Of a stretch of DNA of 64,000 bases, positions 43,538-54,950 are shown one piece after another. The translations under genes and the position numbers were made by a program. Source of the DNA: Prorocentrum cordatum. Lineage: Eukaryota; Sar; Dinophyceae; Prorocentrales; Prorocentraceae. Each line of letters opens with the position of its first letter. Positions within the stretch are counted from its first letter, which is position 1. Below the pieces are notes generated by a model. The model ran no database searches. It was not told the DNA's origin and saw nothing but the letters and a program-made list of their open reading frames with translations. Location of the stretch: contig CAUYUJ010021657.1 of assembly GCA_963575745.1 (NCBI GenBank), positions 23,501 through 87,500 on the forward strand, written 5' to 3'.

Positions 43538-45260
43538 CTGACATGCTCTGTCATCCCGCAACCTCGCCAGCGTGGCCCTCACGATTGTCACGTTTTTGCT
43601 CAGCAAGCCAGCCAAAATACCAGGGTAAGACGAGCAATGTACCGCCATCGATCCGCAACGCTCCTGGCAAAGGTGCTTGATAAGCGTCACCATGCGGTCG
43701 GCCCGCGTGTCATCCTCGATTAGTTGGTACCCCGTTTTCTTGTATTGCTTCTTGGCAGCAGCAGTGAAGTCGATGATGAAACCCGCGCGCTTCAGCTCTG
43801 TGACGTTGTCCAGACTTCTCCACGCCTCCACTAAAGAGCCCAAGAAAGACCATTGTGACCAGCCCGCGTACGTCTCGGCAGTTGCATCGGCAGACAGAAG
43901 ACCGTGCTCCACGAGATCGCAGTACGCTTTGAACTCTCCCTTCACAACCATGGATATGATGCGACCCTGGGACCAACACTGCGTAGAGCAGAAAAGCTTG
44001 GTCGTAGCGTGCAAGCTGTTAGCGCTTTTATTCTTCAATCTCTCGTATTCCAGTTTCGTATTCTTCTCTGCCTGCGCTGGTGCGTGCGGCCCTGCGCCTG
44101 CCGCAGGTGCGCCCGCTCCCGCAGCTGGCCCTGGCGAAGATCCTGGCATCGAGCCTGGAACGAAGGGTGGTGCAACTGGTCCATCAGCAGGGTCCCCAGA
44201 GATATTGCCGAACAAGTCCGTGATATGCGTTGACCAACCCGAGTCCAAGCATAAACTAATCTGACCCAACATCTGCGTGGAAATCTCAGAGTCCCATTCG
44301 GCGAACGCCATCATCCATGAAAACCAACGGCTGGGCTGGATACGAGGTCCTTTCATTGTAAAAGGCTTATGCCCCTCAAGGGCATCAATGAAATGTTTCC
44401 TCGCTTCACTGCCCTCCTTGCCATCGCAGAAGCCTTCCTGGCCGAGCTTGTCCAGCAGGATGCGCGGCCACAAGTGGCATAACAGCTTGTCCTCAGGCTT
44501 GAGCCGCTGGGCGAGGTTGGCCGACTGCTCAAGCAACTTCGCAAAGAAGGCAGAATTCATCCAGGGGCCGTAGCGATTGTTCATGATGCATGACGTGTGA
44601 TAGTAGTCAGGATAGAATCCACTCTTCTTGATAGCACCCTTGATATCATTCCACTGTCTGTGGAAAGGGTCTCGCAGTCCTCCGACGTTCAGTTTGAGCT
44701 TGTTCTCCAAGTAGTGGATCGCACTCCATTGTTTGCCCTCTTGGTCCCCGACAACGACGAGCAAGCGAGGCATCTTGCAGATCCAGTGCTCGTTGAACAG
44801 TGCAGGGGCGATACCAGGGTCGCCGCCTCCAGGTACAGGTGCCCCACCAGCCTCCCCAAGCGCGCCAGCCACCAAGCTGGCGAAGCCTGCTGGTGGTTCC
44901 AGAAAACCATCTTCCCAGTAACGAAGAGTTGTCAGTTTGTCACTGTTGTCGAACAGCTCAAAGCCACCATGTGCAATAGTAAGTAAAACATTCTCGATGG
45001 ACCTGAGCACGTGGAACGTGGCAGTCCTGGCAGGTATAGTGAATAATGTCCGCGTTCTCTTTTTCCGTTCCTGTGGGGTTTCATTGTTGCGGCTGAAGAA
45101 CTCTTTCACTTTCGTTTCGTAGGTCTGAAGCTCCTCCTCCTCGTAGGCCTCGCCAGGGGCCTTGTCCCGCGTGTGCAAGTTACCAAGCACCTTTGGTAAT
45201 CGAAGCCATTGGGCCACTCGGAAGCGTCGAAAGTGTAGCGCCGAAAATGCTCCCGAGGCC
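43538..45260 (-). CDS. Block D: middle exon of an unknown protein
   Basis: About 574 codons. Clean protein texture starts at FRRFRVAQWLRLPKVLG (about 45250) and ends at the donor after RDDRACQ. Notable parts: PARTATFHVLRSIENVLL, MPRLLVVVGDQEGKQWSAI, then RDPFHRQWNDIKGAIKKSG and NNRYGPWMNSAFFAKLL (about 44560-44800), LDSGWSTHITDLFGN (about 44215-44260), and an Ala/Pro/Gly linker (about 44080-44190). The pattern of an Asp-Gln block followed by FHRxWNDIK recalls RNase H-fold transposases with Asp and His/Trp blocks, but this is a weak resemblance. No known domain. The start could be an acceptor at TGAG|GCTTGG near 45273, or a frame continuation from block C. Confidence 0.55.
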
Positions 45261-45413
45261 CAAGCCTCACTTCCCCCAAGGGAGCGCCCCCCTGGCCCTT
45301 GCCGCGCCCCCCCCCCGTACCCCCCCCCGCGTCCTCGGGGGGGGGTGGTAAAAATCACATTGGAGGCTCGTTTTTCAGTCGGACGGCATTTGGGATATGG
45401 TTTATTTTTGGGG

Positions 45414-45550
45414 TCGCCAGGTATTTCACACCGGGTTTGTGCCGTCGGGGGGGGTTTCGGACCGGGTTTAGCGTGTCGTAGGGCATTTCAGACCGGGTTT
45501 GTCGGCGGTCGGGCGTTTGACACCGGGTTTGTGTCGCTGCGGGGGGGGGG
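45414..45550 (+). repeat. About 33-bp minisatellite, four units
   Basis: Units contain CA(C/G)ACCGGGTTTG(T/A) followed by a G-run. Confidence 0.8.
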
Positions 45551-45789
45551 GCTTTTTAATGTCGGAAACGCCCCACATGCGTCGGTAACCACATGGCCTC
45601 CTCCCGCTCCACGAACCAACGCGCCGTGGACATGCAATCTTTCCCAGTCGCTTGCGTCGCATCCATGACAAGGTGGTAGCACGTGGTTTCCTGTGGGGCC
45701 GACCAACCCACCCGTCCCCGCGCCCATTCCGAGTCCCAGTCCTCGTCCAATTTGGATACTGGTCCCCGACTTGCTCTAAGCCCAAGTCC

Positions 45790-46294
45790 CAAAAATTCGT
45801 TTCCTCCTCCTCCTCCTCATCATCAGCATCATCATCATGACCAGCATCAAGCTCATCATCTTCCTCATCCTCCTCCACCACATCATCATCCTCCTCCTCC
45901 GCCTCCTCATCCTCATCCGCCTCATCATTATCCTGCTCCTTCGCCGCCGCATCCTCCTCATCGCCATCCTCCTTATCCTCGTCACCCTGCTCCCTCTCCT
46001 CATCCTACTCCTCCCTCCACCTCCCTGCTTCCCCTCATCCTCAACATCATCTGCCTCCTTCCCCCCATCATCATCCCCCTCATCCTCATCCCACTCGCCC
46101 CCCTCATCACCATCATCCTCCTCGTCATCATCCTCACCCTGCTCCTCATCCTCCTCCTCATCCTTCTCATCATCAGCAGCATCATCATCATCATCATCCA
46201 CCTCCCCCAAATCCTTCTCCTCATCCTCCTCCGCGGCACACGCATCCTCCTCACCCTCCTCTGAATCCCCCTCTTCCCCCTCCTCCCCCCCTCG

Positions 46295-46327
<33 letters not shown>

Positions 46328-46328
46328 A

Positions 46329-46372
<44 letters not shown>

Positions 46373-46515
46373 CCCCGTCCTCCTCATCATCCTCCGCCTC
46401 TTCCTCGCCCTCCTCTCCGTTCCCGCCATCCTCCTCATCATCATCCTCCCCGTCCTCCGCCTCCTCCTCATCCTCCTCATCATCATCCTCCTCATCCTAC
46501 TCCTCCGCCTGTTTC
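45790..46515 (+). repeat. (CAT)n and (CTC)n tract
   Basis: Over 700 bp of CCTCAT, CATCAT and CTC units with a pure CAT block at about 46294-46370. Confidence 0.95.
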
Positions 46516-46574
46516 GCCATCTCCGCCCTTTCGGGCCTTCCCCAGGGTGGACAGGGTGACGGATACGCGAAGCG

Positions 46575-48017
46575 TCAATATTCTTTGATATGTTTTAGTG
46601 CAGGGGTGAAAGGGGTGGCTCCCTTGCTCTGTGCGCCCACGCCGTCCTCCGCGATCTGCCGCCCTGAAAGCCAGTAGTTGAACATGTTCTCAACGCCAAA
46701 ATTCTTGGAACTCTCGGGCTTGAGTGACAACATCGTGCCCATGCTGCTGACATCGGGATTCGAAGCCCGCATTCTCTTGTTTGCTAGGTGCAGCCCTTCC
46801 AGAAGCTGGTGTCGCTTTCGGCAAGAGTGGCTATCCTGCATCGCGTCCGTCACCACACGCTTCGTCAAGGACGGTACTCGCCTAGCTCGGTCTTTCCGCA
46901 GGGTTGGCAAATCACAGTGGTCGAGATTACCCCACTTGGGGTCACCCTTTTCGCACTCGGATACCCAGGACAAATGCTCCGCAACATCAATCACGTAGTT
47001 CATTGCCTGATGTTTCTTGCCGTCGGACCTCTTGGTGATCTCGACGAGGCAGATCAGGAAGTCTACGATGTCCATCGGCTGCATATCTCTCATGATCTGA
47101 CTTTGTTGCCTGATGCCTGCGCCCCCCTGCGATGCCACAAAAGCAGGGACGTCAACCACGCAGCGGTCCACGTCGATGGAGGCGCCGCTGTGGAGAGTCA
47201 GGGTAACGGTTTTGTCAGATAGCAAGAAGTCGCACAGGATGCGCAGCAGTAGTTTCGTGGCGCTCACGCCACCATATTCGACCACACCTTTGAATCTGTC
47301 AGACCCCTCCATGATGACGCAGACCACGATCAACCCGAACATGGAAATTGTGAACTCCTTCTCGTTCCCGAACTTGACGTCTGACGGCACAGGCTGTTTC
47401 CTAGCCTTGAGTTGCGCCGTTCTCGCCTTGGTTGAAGGGCGCAAGTGATCGTCGGGAGACCCGACGTTCCATTTCTTCAGTAGGGCGGCCCAACGCTTGG
47501 AACATACAGATACGAAATTGCTGTCCGTCTTGTCGTAGTCATCGCCGAATATGAAAGTAGCAACATAAGGGAGAGCCAACCACATTGACGTTGAGATGGA
47601 CGCTCGCTTGGGGATAGCATGGACGTAAACTTCGCACTTGAACGTAATGCCGTCGCTGGTCGTCCTGGCCAAGACAGTGGGCTGTATTTTGGTGTCGAGC
47701 GTCGCAACCCACACGCCAGTGGTGTCGCCCTTCGTGGAGATGTACAGTTGCTCCGATTCGTAGCCATCCCGAGCTTTGTGGAAGAGGGACTTGGTCAGCA
47801 CGTCATTCACCCAGAAGCCCTCCTCCTTGCCAGCCGCGACGCTCACGCATACGCCTCGGCCGTCGTGGAAACGTAAGGCCCATGGCCCGTCAGCGTGCGT
47901 AGCGCAGTCGTTCCCGAACACACGCAACACTTCGCCAGTGCCAGTGTGCACCAGCCACTGGTGTGCCACTAGGTCAACCATCCTGATCCAGTTATTGTGG
48001 TCCTCCTCGGTCCCCAT
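46575..48017 (-). CDS. Block C: 480-residue unknown protein
   Basis: ATG 48017 to TGA 46575, 480 residues of well-balanced composition: FHDGRGVCVSVAAGKEEGFW near the N-terminus, a hydrophobic stretch FTISMFGLIVVCVIMEGSD (about residue 225), FLLSDKTVTLTLHSGAS, then SKNFGVENMFNYWLSGRQ near the end. No signal peptide and no recognised fold. A relict spliced leader lies 44 bases upstream of the ATG, which argues that this ATG is, or was, a true start. Alternatively block C is an internal exon: GTGAGC donor after block B and CCAGAG| acceptor before the ATG are in phase. It could continue into block D with a stop codon (TGA 46575) at the joint. Confidence 0.65.
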   Translation of the reverse strand: MGTEEDHNNWIRMVDLVAHQWLVHTGTGEVLRVFGNDCATHADGPWALRFHDGRGVCVSVAAGKEEGFWVNDVLTKSLFHKARDGYESEQLYISTKGDTTGVWVATLDTKIQPTVLARTTSDGITFKCEVYVHAIPKRASISTSMWLALPYVATFIFGDDYDKTDSNFVSVCSKRWAALLKKWNVGSPDDHLRPSTKARTAQLKARKQPVPSDVKFGNEKEFTISMFGLIVVCVIMEGSDRFKGVVEYGGVSATKLLLRILCDFLLSDKTVTLTLHSGASIDVDRCVVDVPAFVASQGGAGIRQQSQIMRDMQPMDIVDFLICLVEITKRSDGKKHQAMNYVIDVAEHLSWVSECEKGDPKWGNLDHCDLPTLRKDRARRVPSLTKRVVTDAMQDSHSCRKRHQLLEGLHLANKRMRASNPDVSSMGTMLSLKPESSKNFGVENMFNYWLSGRQIAEDGVGAQSKGATPFTPALKHIKEY

Positions 48018-48060
48018 ACTCTGGAGTGGCCGAACACAGAAATCGTGTCACCTGGAGTGT

Positions 48061-48080
48061 CGTGAGCCAAAATGGCTGCG
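48061..48080 (-). promoter_or_regulatory. Relict dinoflagellate spliced leader (DinoSL)
   Basis: The minus strand reads CGCAGCCATTTTGGCTCACG. From memory, positions 3-22 of the conserved dinoflagellate leader are CGTAGCCATTTTGGCTCAAG: 18 of 20 match, with a 15-base exact core (AGCCATTTTGGCTCA). The leader is normally added to mRNA by trans-splicing, so a genomic copy just upstream of a reading frame indicates that a processed mRNA was copied back into the genome. Confidence 0.8.
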
Positions 48081-48182
48081 ACTGAGATCACGATGGAAAT
48101 GGTGAAATGTGGGTAACTGCTGTTGTGCCGTCCATCTGGCAGGACGCCTTGTGCTACTGTGATGTGAAGACAGCAGTCGTTA

Positions 48183-48480
48183 TTGCTTTGTTTAACCCTC
48201 AACTGGGGCCTCAGTTTAAACCCTACTCCCTTGGAGGGGGAGGGTAGTGCTAGATGGGGGGGGGGGGGGGGGGGGCTTCGCCGAGGACGGCAACGACACG
48301 GGGGCCGACGACGCCGACGAAGACCCGCAACGACGACGACGACGACCACGGGAGTCCGAACATGAGGAGAAGAGATTGGAGGGTGCAAACTGAGGCGTCA
48401 GTTTTAATCCTCATCGGGGGCCTCAGTTTTAACCCTCCCCCCTTGGAGGGGGGGGTAGTGATAGAGGGGGGGGGTAGTGA
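48183..48480 (+). repeat. Direct repeat with poly-G and TTGGAGG hairpins
   Basis: CCTCAGTTT-AACCCT followed by CCCTTGGAGGGGG and GGGTAGTG-TAGA occurs at about 48210-48255 and 48420-48472. Between them lies a GAC/GACGAC-rich unit like that at 12850-12990. Confidence 0.75.
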
Positions 48481-48770
48481 CCATCATCATCGTCATCATC
48501 GTCATCATGACCATACTCATCATCATCAGTATCATCATCATCTTCGTCAGGGGGGCCGAGGGGGACCGAGGGGGGACCGAGGGGGGCCGACTCTTTTATG
48601 GTGCACTCTGCTGTTATGGTGCACTCTGTTATGTAGCGTATGCCATGGTACGCGCTGCGTTTTAATGCCAAGGTATCTTCGGTCACGTTGTTGGCTGTTA
48701 TGCGTTGCCCCGCCATACTATCATATGTTATGACATGCGAATGGTATTAATGACTTGTCAGACCCAGCTA
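48480..48770 (+). other. (CAT)n tract, GGACCGAGG units, then no recognised content
   Basis: 48482-48550 is CATCAT/CATCGT; 48550-48595 is GGGGGACCGAGG; 48600-48770 has no recognised feature. Confidence 0.6.
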
Positions 48771-49145
48771 TGACGAGGCTGATCGTGATGAATATGGTGA
48801 ATATGATGATGGTGATGATGATGCAGAGGAATATGGTGATGATGGTGGTGGTGATGAAGATGCAGACGACGACGGAGAGGATGAATAACTATGATGAATA
48901 GGATGGGTACGACGATGCTGACGATGCAGATGGTGATAGAGATGATGGTATTGCTGTTGGTGGTTGTGATTATGCTGATGGTGATGAAGATGGAGGCGAT
49001 GATGAAGGTGGTGAAGATGTTGATGATGGTGCTGTTGATGCAGATGCTGGTGAATATGAAGATGATGATGATGGTGATGATGATGATGGTGATGATGATG
49101 CTGGTGGTGATTGAGCTGAAGATGAAGATGCCGATGGCTGATAGC
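48770..49145 (+). repeat. (GATGATGGT)-type tract
   Basis: Worn GAT, GGT and GAA units over about 370 bp. Confidence 0.9.
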
Positions 49146-49150
49146 AGAAT

Positions 49151-50195
<1,045 letters not shown>

Positions 50196-50454
50196 GTTTC
50201 CTCTTCCGTTTCTTCCTCCTCATCCCCCTCCTCCCATTTTCTTTCTCCCCCCCTCGGGTGGGGGAACGCGTCCGCGGCGATTGCCAGCGGGTTCACAGGC
50301 AGGCTTAGGGGGAGGGGCGGACAAACGAAGAAGGAGGCGGGGTGGGGGGGGTGGGGAGGGGCTCGACCCACAACGAATATGTTGGAAACGGGATTGGTTG
50401 ACGTCGCCCCAGTTGGCCAACACAACGGAGGGATAGAGACAGTTGTGAGAGGCC
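50196..50454. other. No gene seen
   Basis: CCT-rich left part, then G-rich DNA; nothing else recognised. Confidence 0.5.
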
Positions 50455-50765
50455 TATGAGCACCATGAGCCCTGTGAGCACAATGAGCACTATGAGCCCT
50501 ATCGGCACCACGGGCCACATGGGCCCTATGGGCACTGTGGGCCCTATGATTGCTACGGCCCTTATGATCGCATGAGGCCTGTCACCCCTGAGCCCGATGA
50601 GCCCTATGAGCTAGATTAGCCTATGGCCGATATGAGCCCGACGAGCCCGATGAGGCATACGAACCTTTTGAGCCCTTCGAGCCCTGGGGCCCCGATGATC
50701 CAGCTGAGCCCGATGGTGGGCCTTATGAGCCCGATGAGCCCTATGAGTCCTACGACCCCAAGGAA
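50455..50765 (+). repeat. 9-bp minisatellite (ATGAGCCC-)n, second locus
   Basis: Same unit family as 43010-43530: ATGAGCCCTATGAGC, GCACTATGAGCCC and the like. Confidence 0.9.
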
Positions 50766-50869
50766 CTCCTCACAGTCCTGCGCGCCATTGGCGCACGCCC
50801 GTCCACGGAACAGTGGACGCGTGCGAAACAGTTCTCAGTTCTCTCCTCATTCTTTGTCCCCCTAGTCCC

Positions 50870-51005
50870 GTTCCTCCTCCCCCTCCTCCTCCTCCTCCTC
50901 CTCCTCCTCCTCCTCCTCCTCCTCCTCCTCCTCCTTCTCCTCACTCCCTCATGCTCCTCCTCATCCTCCTCCTCCTCCTCATCCCCATCCTCCTCCGCCT
51001 CACTC
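50870..51005 (+). repeat. (CCT)n microsatellite
   Basis: Nearly pure CCT/CTC for about 70 bp, then degenerate. Confidence 0.95.
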
Positions 51006-51349
51006 CCACCATCCGTGAAGAGGAGGCTCGACACCTTTGCACGGGAGCAGCGCACTTCATGATCTGATATGTCGAGCTGAGCATTCTCGTGTCCTTGACG
51101 CGGCACCCGCATAAAAAAAATGAAGCGTCGGCCTCGGCTGCGCCATGGGATCCCTTCTAATAGTGTGGAGCGTCGCTCATAAAAGAAGACGCCCCCCCCC
51201 GCAGCCACCATACTTGTTGACACGCAACCGAAGAATCATGACCTATTCCTCCCTCCCTCCTCCGCCTCCCTTCCCCATTCCTCCTCTCGCCATTCCCTCC
51301 CTCCCCCCCCGATCCTCTGTCACGCCCCCCATCAGTGTCCTTCTCCAGT

Positions 51350-51640
51350 GCGCGTATATGCACTACTGCTTGCACGTATGCATCCATGTGCGCATGAATG
51401 TGTGTATGCGCACAATACGCTGATGCGCACATGCATATGCGTGTGGGCGTGTATGTGCGCATGGTACATATGCGTGCATGTATGTGGGCATGCGCGTGTA
51501 TACATAGATGCATAGAGCCCCCCACCATATAAACACATGTGTGCAAGTATGTGTGTACGTGTGTGCGCTTGCGTGTGTGCGCATTCGTGCGCATATTCGT
51601 GTATGCACGCGCTGGTGTTTGTGACTCAGTGTGCACGTGA
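51350..51640 (+). repeat. Alternating purine-pyrimidine tract (Z-DNA-prone)
   Basis: Long stretches of GCAT, GTGTAT, GCGCAT and CGTGTG in near-perfect purine-pyrimidine alternation. Confidence 0.7.
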
Positions 51641-52110
51641 CCCCCCCCCCCATTTCCTTTCTACTCGCATCCCTCTCCTCCCCCCCCTCCCCCTCCCTCC
51701 CTCCATCACCCTTTCCATCCCTCCCTGCCTTGCTGCGTGTGATGTGATGTGCACGCGCTCCCCCTGCCTACGTTGCACCCTGGGCACCCGAGCTAGGCCG
51801 TGCCAGCCATGGCGCAGCAACGCGGAGGCCGCCAAACTATGCGCGGGCTCGGACTCGCCACAGTCGGACTCTTCTTCTCCGCACCCCCCCCCTATCCGTT
51901 CCGCCTCCTCCTACCCCCCATCCAACCCCACAAAACTCTTTCTGCTCCTCCTCCTCCTCCGTGTCCTCTTCCTCCTCCTGCTCATCATGCTCTTCCTTCC
52001 CTTCCTCCTCCTCCTCCGTCTTCGCCTCCTCCTCCTCCTCCTCCTCCTCCTCTTCCTCCTGCTCGTCCTGTTCTGGCTCAAGCCTGTGGCCCTACCTCGC
52101 TGTCTACTTG
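51640..52110 (+). repeat. C-rich and (CCT)n tracts
   Basis: CCCTCC and CCTCCT units (51640-51720, 51880-52075) with an unremarkable middle. Confidence 0.7.
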
Positions 52111-52121
52111 CGATTGCTCAC

Positions 52122-52802
52122 ATTGGCGGCTGAGACCCCTCGGCGTCCCCGTTCTTGCCGCGAAGCCGCTTCTTCAAGACCCTCTGCAGGATGTCGGGTG
52201 ACTTCTCCGCCGACGACATCCTGCTGCCCGCGGAGGCGCCCGACCGACACGACACTGGGCTGCTGTCCCTCGCTGGCGTGAGCGCGTCGACCTCGGTAGG
52301 CGAGTGACCAGGCCACTCCCACTGCTCCATCGGGTCGGGAAGCTGCTGACCCTTCTGTTTGAATAAGTCGGTGATGCTGAATGCGCCGCCACGCATCATC
52401 ACCGCGCCTGTGATGTCGAACGTCTTGTCGACCTCGATCGAGCCCTGCGCGATGCCTTTGAACGGCAGCTCGATCGTCTTCCCTTCGAACATGTCGGTGA
52501 GGGCCCAGTGCTCCGCGTCGACCACGAAGCGGCCCTTGATCTCGAGCAGACTCTTGAACTCTTTCAGGGCCTCTCCCAAGTGCTTGTACCTTTCCTTGCA
52601 GATGCTGACGAAGTTGTCCCAGATGGCTGTCTGTGGGTACTCCTGAAGATGCAACTTTTTCTTCCCATCGACCGAGAGAGCCGCGCGCATCAACTGGACC
52701 AGATCGGGCACGCCAGCGTCGGACTCACTGTATGCCACGAGGAGCTCTTCCGAAAACAGATGCGGGGCAAGCTCCGACAAAATGACCTCCACGATGCGCG
52801 AA
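52122..52802 (-). CDS. Block B: C-terminal part of an unknown protein
   Basis: About 227 codons from just after the 6-bp repeat to a TGA at 52118-52120 (or to a GTGAGC donor at 52121). Reads RIVEVILSELAPHLFSEE, then LHLQEYPQTAIWDNFVSI, LKEFKSLLEIKGRFVVDAEH, and a Ser-rich tail ending in KKRLRGKNGD, a possible nuclear signal. Soluble, helical, no known domain. Ignoring the insertion at 52803-53872 it is in frame with block A, so A and B together form a protein of about 345 residues, or the first two exons of a longer gene. Confidence 0.6.
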
Positions 52803-53878
52803 CAATCGAGTCTACTGGCTAATTGGGCCACGCGCCCCGTGCATTCCAGGGTGTCGGTGTTCGCGCGCACATGCATACGCGCATATTCACGCACGAACGT
52901 TGAGACGCACAACGCAACGTGCGACAGTACACGCATACATACGTACACTAATATACCCATTCACCTTAACGAGCGAACGTGGAAACGCCTACGCCTACGC
53001 CCAATGTCAGGTATATACGGGCCGACTCGCTCGCACGCTAAGCGGCATTATTGAGCATTTGCATGCGAAGAGCTTTAGAGACGCACGCGAGTGAACGCAT
53101 GACATCACGTCAGCGTGTATAGTGCGTGTACTCGCGGCACGTACGAACCTGCACATGCGTGCGCGATTACGCGCGCAAGTGCGCTCACCCCTTAAAACAA
53201 AACAAAACACAAACACACAAATAACACATAGCACCTAAACACAATCACCCAATCATGTACACAAAAATACGCATGTCCGTTCGCATGCGTGCACGCACTC
53301 GTTCTTTTTGTTTTTTAGTTAGCCTTATTAGCTTCCTATCTTTAGGGGTTTCCTAGTTTAGTTTTACAGACCTATTTTATTCATTCTTAGTTTTTTTACC
53401 CCCGCTTCTCTTAGTTGGCAGTCTATTTTTTCTTCTTAGTTCTTTTTATTCATTTCTTAAGCTCGTTTGTGTAGCCCTACTTTTCTTTAGGTTTTTCTTG
53501 TTTTAGTTTTAGTTTATTCTTTTTCTTGCATGCGTGCACGCATTTAGTAAGTACTTACGCGCGCATGCCTGTATGTATGTATGGGTTTGAACGCGTACGA
53601 ATGACTGCATGTGTAAATGCATATGCGTAGACATCTACGCTCGCAAGGGCACGCGCACGCATGCACGATTGCACGCGAGCTCACGCACTATTGTACTTTG
53701 TTACCGTGATTGCGCGTAAGTATGCATACACGTAGGCATGCGTACATATTTACAAACACATTTGCATACACATCAAACGTACAACCATCGAACCATGCAC
53801 GAGTATATGCACATGCGCACTTATACGGGTATGCATGTGTGCACGGGGCGTGGGCCCAATTAATCCAGGGGGCAATCG
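52803..53878 (-). mobile_element. Introner-like insertion between blocks A and B
   Basis: CAATCG flanks the insertion on the plus strand (52803-52808 and 53873-53878). Just inside, CTGGCTAATTGGGCCACGCG (52815 onward) and, inverted, CTGGATTAATTGGGCCCACG (53868 downward) form terminal inverted repeats that go on through CCCCGTGCA and, after a 25-base gap, CACATGCATAC. The interior (about 1 kb) has Z-DNA-prone ends and an AT-rich TTTAG-rich centre (53300-53540), with no open frame. The flanking frames A and B agree across the insertion site. This fits an introner, a DNA-transposon-like intron known from dinoflagellates, or a plain MITE in a gene. Exact splice sites are unclear: no GT donor lies at the edge. 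Confidence 0.65.
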
Positions 53879-54228
53879 GCCGCGCAGCGGGCCTGGCACT
53901 CGGACTCAGAGAGCTTCTCGAACTTCGTCACCTGCTTGCGAAGCCTGCGCATGGGCTTGATCTTCTCCTTGGTTGGGGTGGGCAGCTTGTCACTGGTCAT
54001 GGTCAGGCACTCTTTCAACGTGCCCTGTCTCATCATGCTGGCCACGATGCAAGCGAGACCCATATCCTTGCTCAGCTCATTATTGATATACGTGAGCTCA
54101 CCACTGAGTGCATTCCCTGTGATGGTGGCCATGCCCTTGGCGAAATTGTCAGCCTCAACCTCCGCCCTGGCTCGTTTGGTGGCGGCCCTCTCCTTCTTGC
54201 ACGGTTCGGGTTGGCTCTGGGATGCCAT
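53873..54228 (-). CDS. Block A: N-terminal exon of an unknown protein
   Basis: ATG 54228 opens a frame reading MASQSQPEPCKKERAATKR, then a helical stretch (ELTYINNELSKDMGLACIV) and a basic stretch (IKPMRRLRKQVTKFEKL), ending ESECQARCAADC at the insertion edge; left alone it stops at TAA in the inserted DNA. The N-terminal basic cluster could be a nuclear signal. CATCAG| at 54233-54238 is a possible trans-splice acceptor 5 bases before the ATG. No known domain. Confidence 0.6.
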
Positions 54229-54359
54229 CGTCTCTGATGGCTGGAACAGGTGTGCGCTGCAACGTGCTGAGCCCAGACCTGTTTGAGCCGACGCAGCAAC
54301 AAGTGGAAAAGCCAAGCAGGCGATGAGAGAGAGTAGTTGTGGGAGATTGAAGAGGAGAA

Positions 54360-54560
54360 CTAGGAGGAGAGCCAGGGGCCAAACTGGGGAGGGGGGGAGG
54401 GGGACGAGAGGGAGGAGGGGAGGGGGCCCCGAAAGCGAGAGAGAGAGAGAGAGCGAGAGAGAGAGAGAGAAAGACATACTACAGAGGGGTGGGGGAGAAG
54501 TACGAGGAGGGGGAGGGGGAGGGGGAGGAAACGAGGAGCAGGAGAAGGGGGGGAATAATA
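54360..54560 (+). repeat. G/GA-rich tracts
   Basis: GAGGGGG units, (GA)n at about 54437-54472, then GGAGGGGG again. Confidence 0.9.
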
Positions 54561-54659
54561 GGAAACTGAGGGGTGGGAGGAGGAGAAGGATTGTTGACTT
54601 TCGGACAAGAGTCCGCCGCTTGGTAATATTGCTGTCGGCGTGGACAGCTAGCAGTGATT

Positions 54660-54950
54660 CTGCGCGACACCCAATGGATTGCACCCCGTAGATCGCATCA
54701 CATAGATTGTACCTCACACGTTGCACCCCATAGAGCGCTCCCCTGGGGCGCACCCAAAATATTGCATCTTTCAGATTGCACCCCATATGGTCGCCCAGTA
54801 GAACTCATCCCATCAATTCATGGATTGCGCTTTCATATGTTACCCCATAGGGCCTTCGACCTAGATGGCACCCCGTACGCTGGCCCCACACATTGTATCC
54901 CATTGGTTGCTGCCCATCGACGGCATCCTCGATGCAGCCCATGGGGCTGC
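54660..54950 (+). repeat. Degenerate 13-14 bp minisatellite around ATTGCACCCCATAG
   Basis: About twenty worn units (GATTGCACCCCGTAGATCGC, TTGCACCCCATAGAG, ATTGCACCCCATATGG and similar). Confidence 0.65.

Larger units (their letters stand above)
45262..46568 (-). other. Gap between blocks C and D, repeat-filled
   Basis: Bounded by the 8-bp direct repeat GAAGCGTC (45221-45228 and 46569-46576, plus strand). Holds about four 33-bp units around CACCGGGTTTG (45414-45550), an unremarkable part (45550-45790) and a long (CAT/CTC)n tract (45790-46515). It may be an intron with a non-standard donor (AAA|GAATAT) or an insertion. Confidence 0.4.

Noticed and set aside
45776-46559. Asp/Glu/Met-rich and Leu/Ile-rich frames
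   Set aside because: Both strands of the (CAT/CTC)n tract.
52063-52083. TTCTGGCTCAAG resembling the 3' end of the dinoflagellate spliced leader
   Set aside because: Only the last 8-11 bases match, about 13 of 21 over the full leader, and it sits in a CCT-type repeat context.
54240-54300. GGCTCAA about 50 bases upstream of block A ATG as a second relict leader
   Set aside because: Seven-base match only; the rest does not fit.
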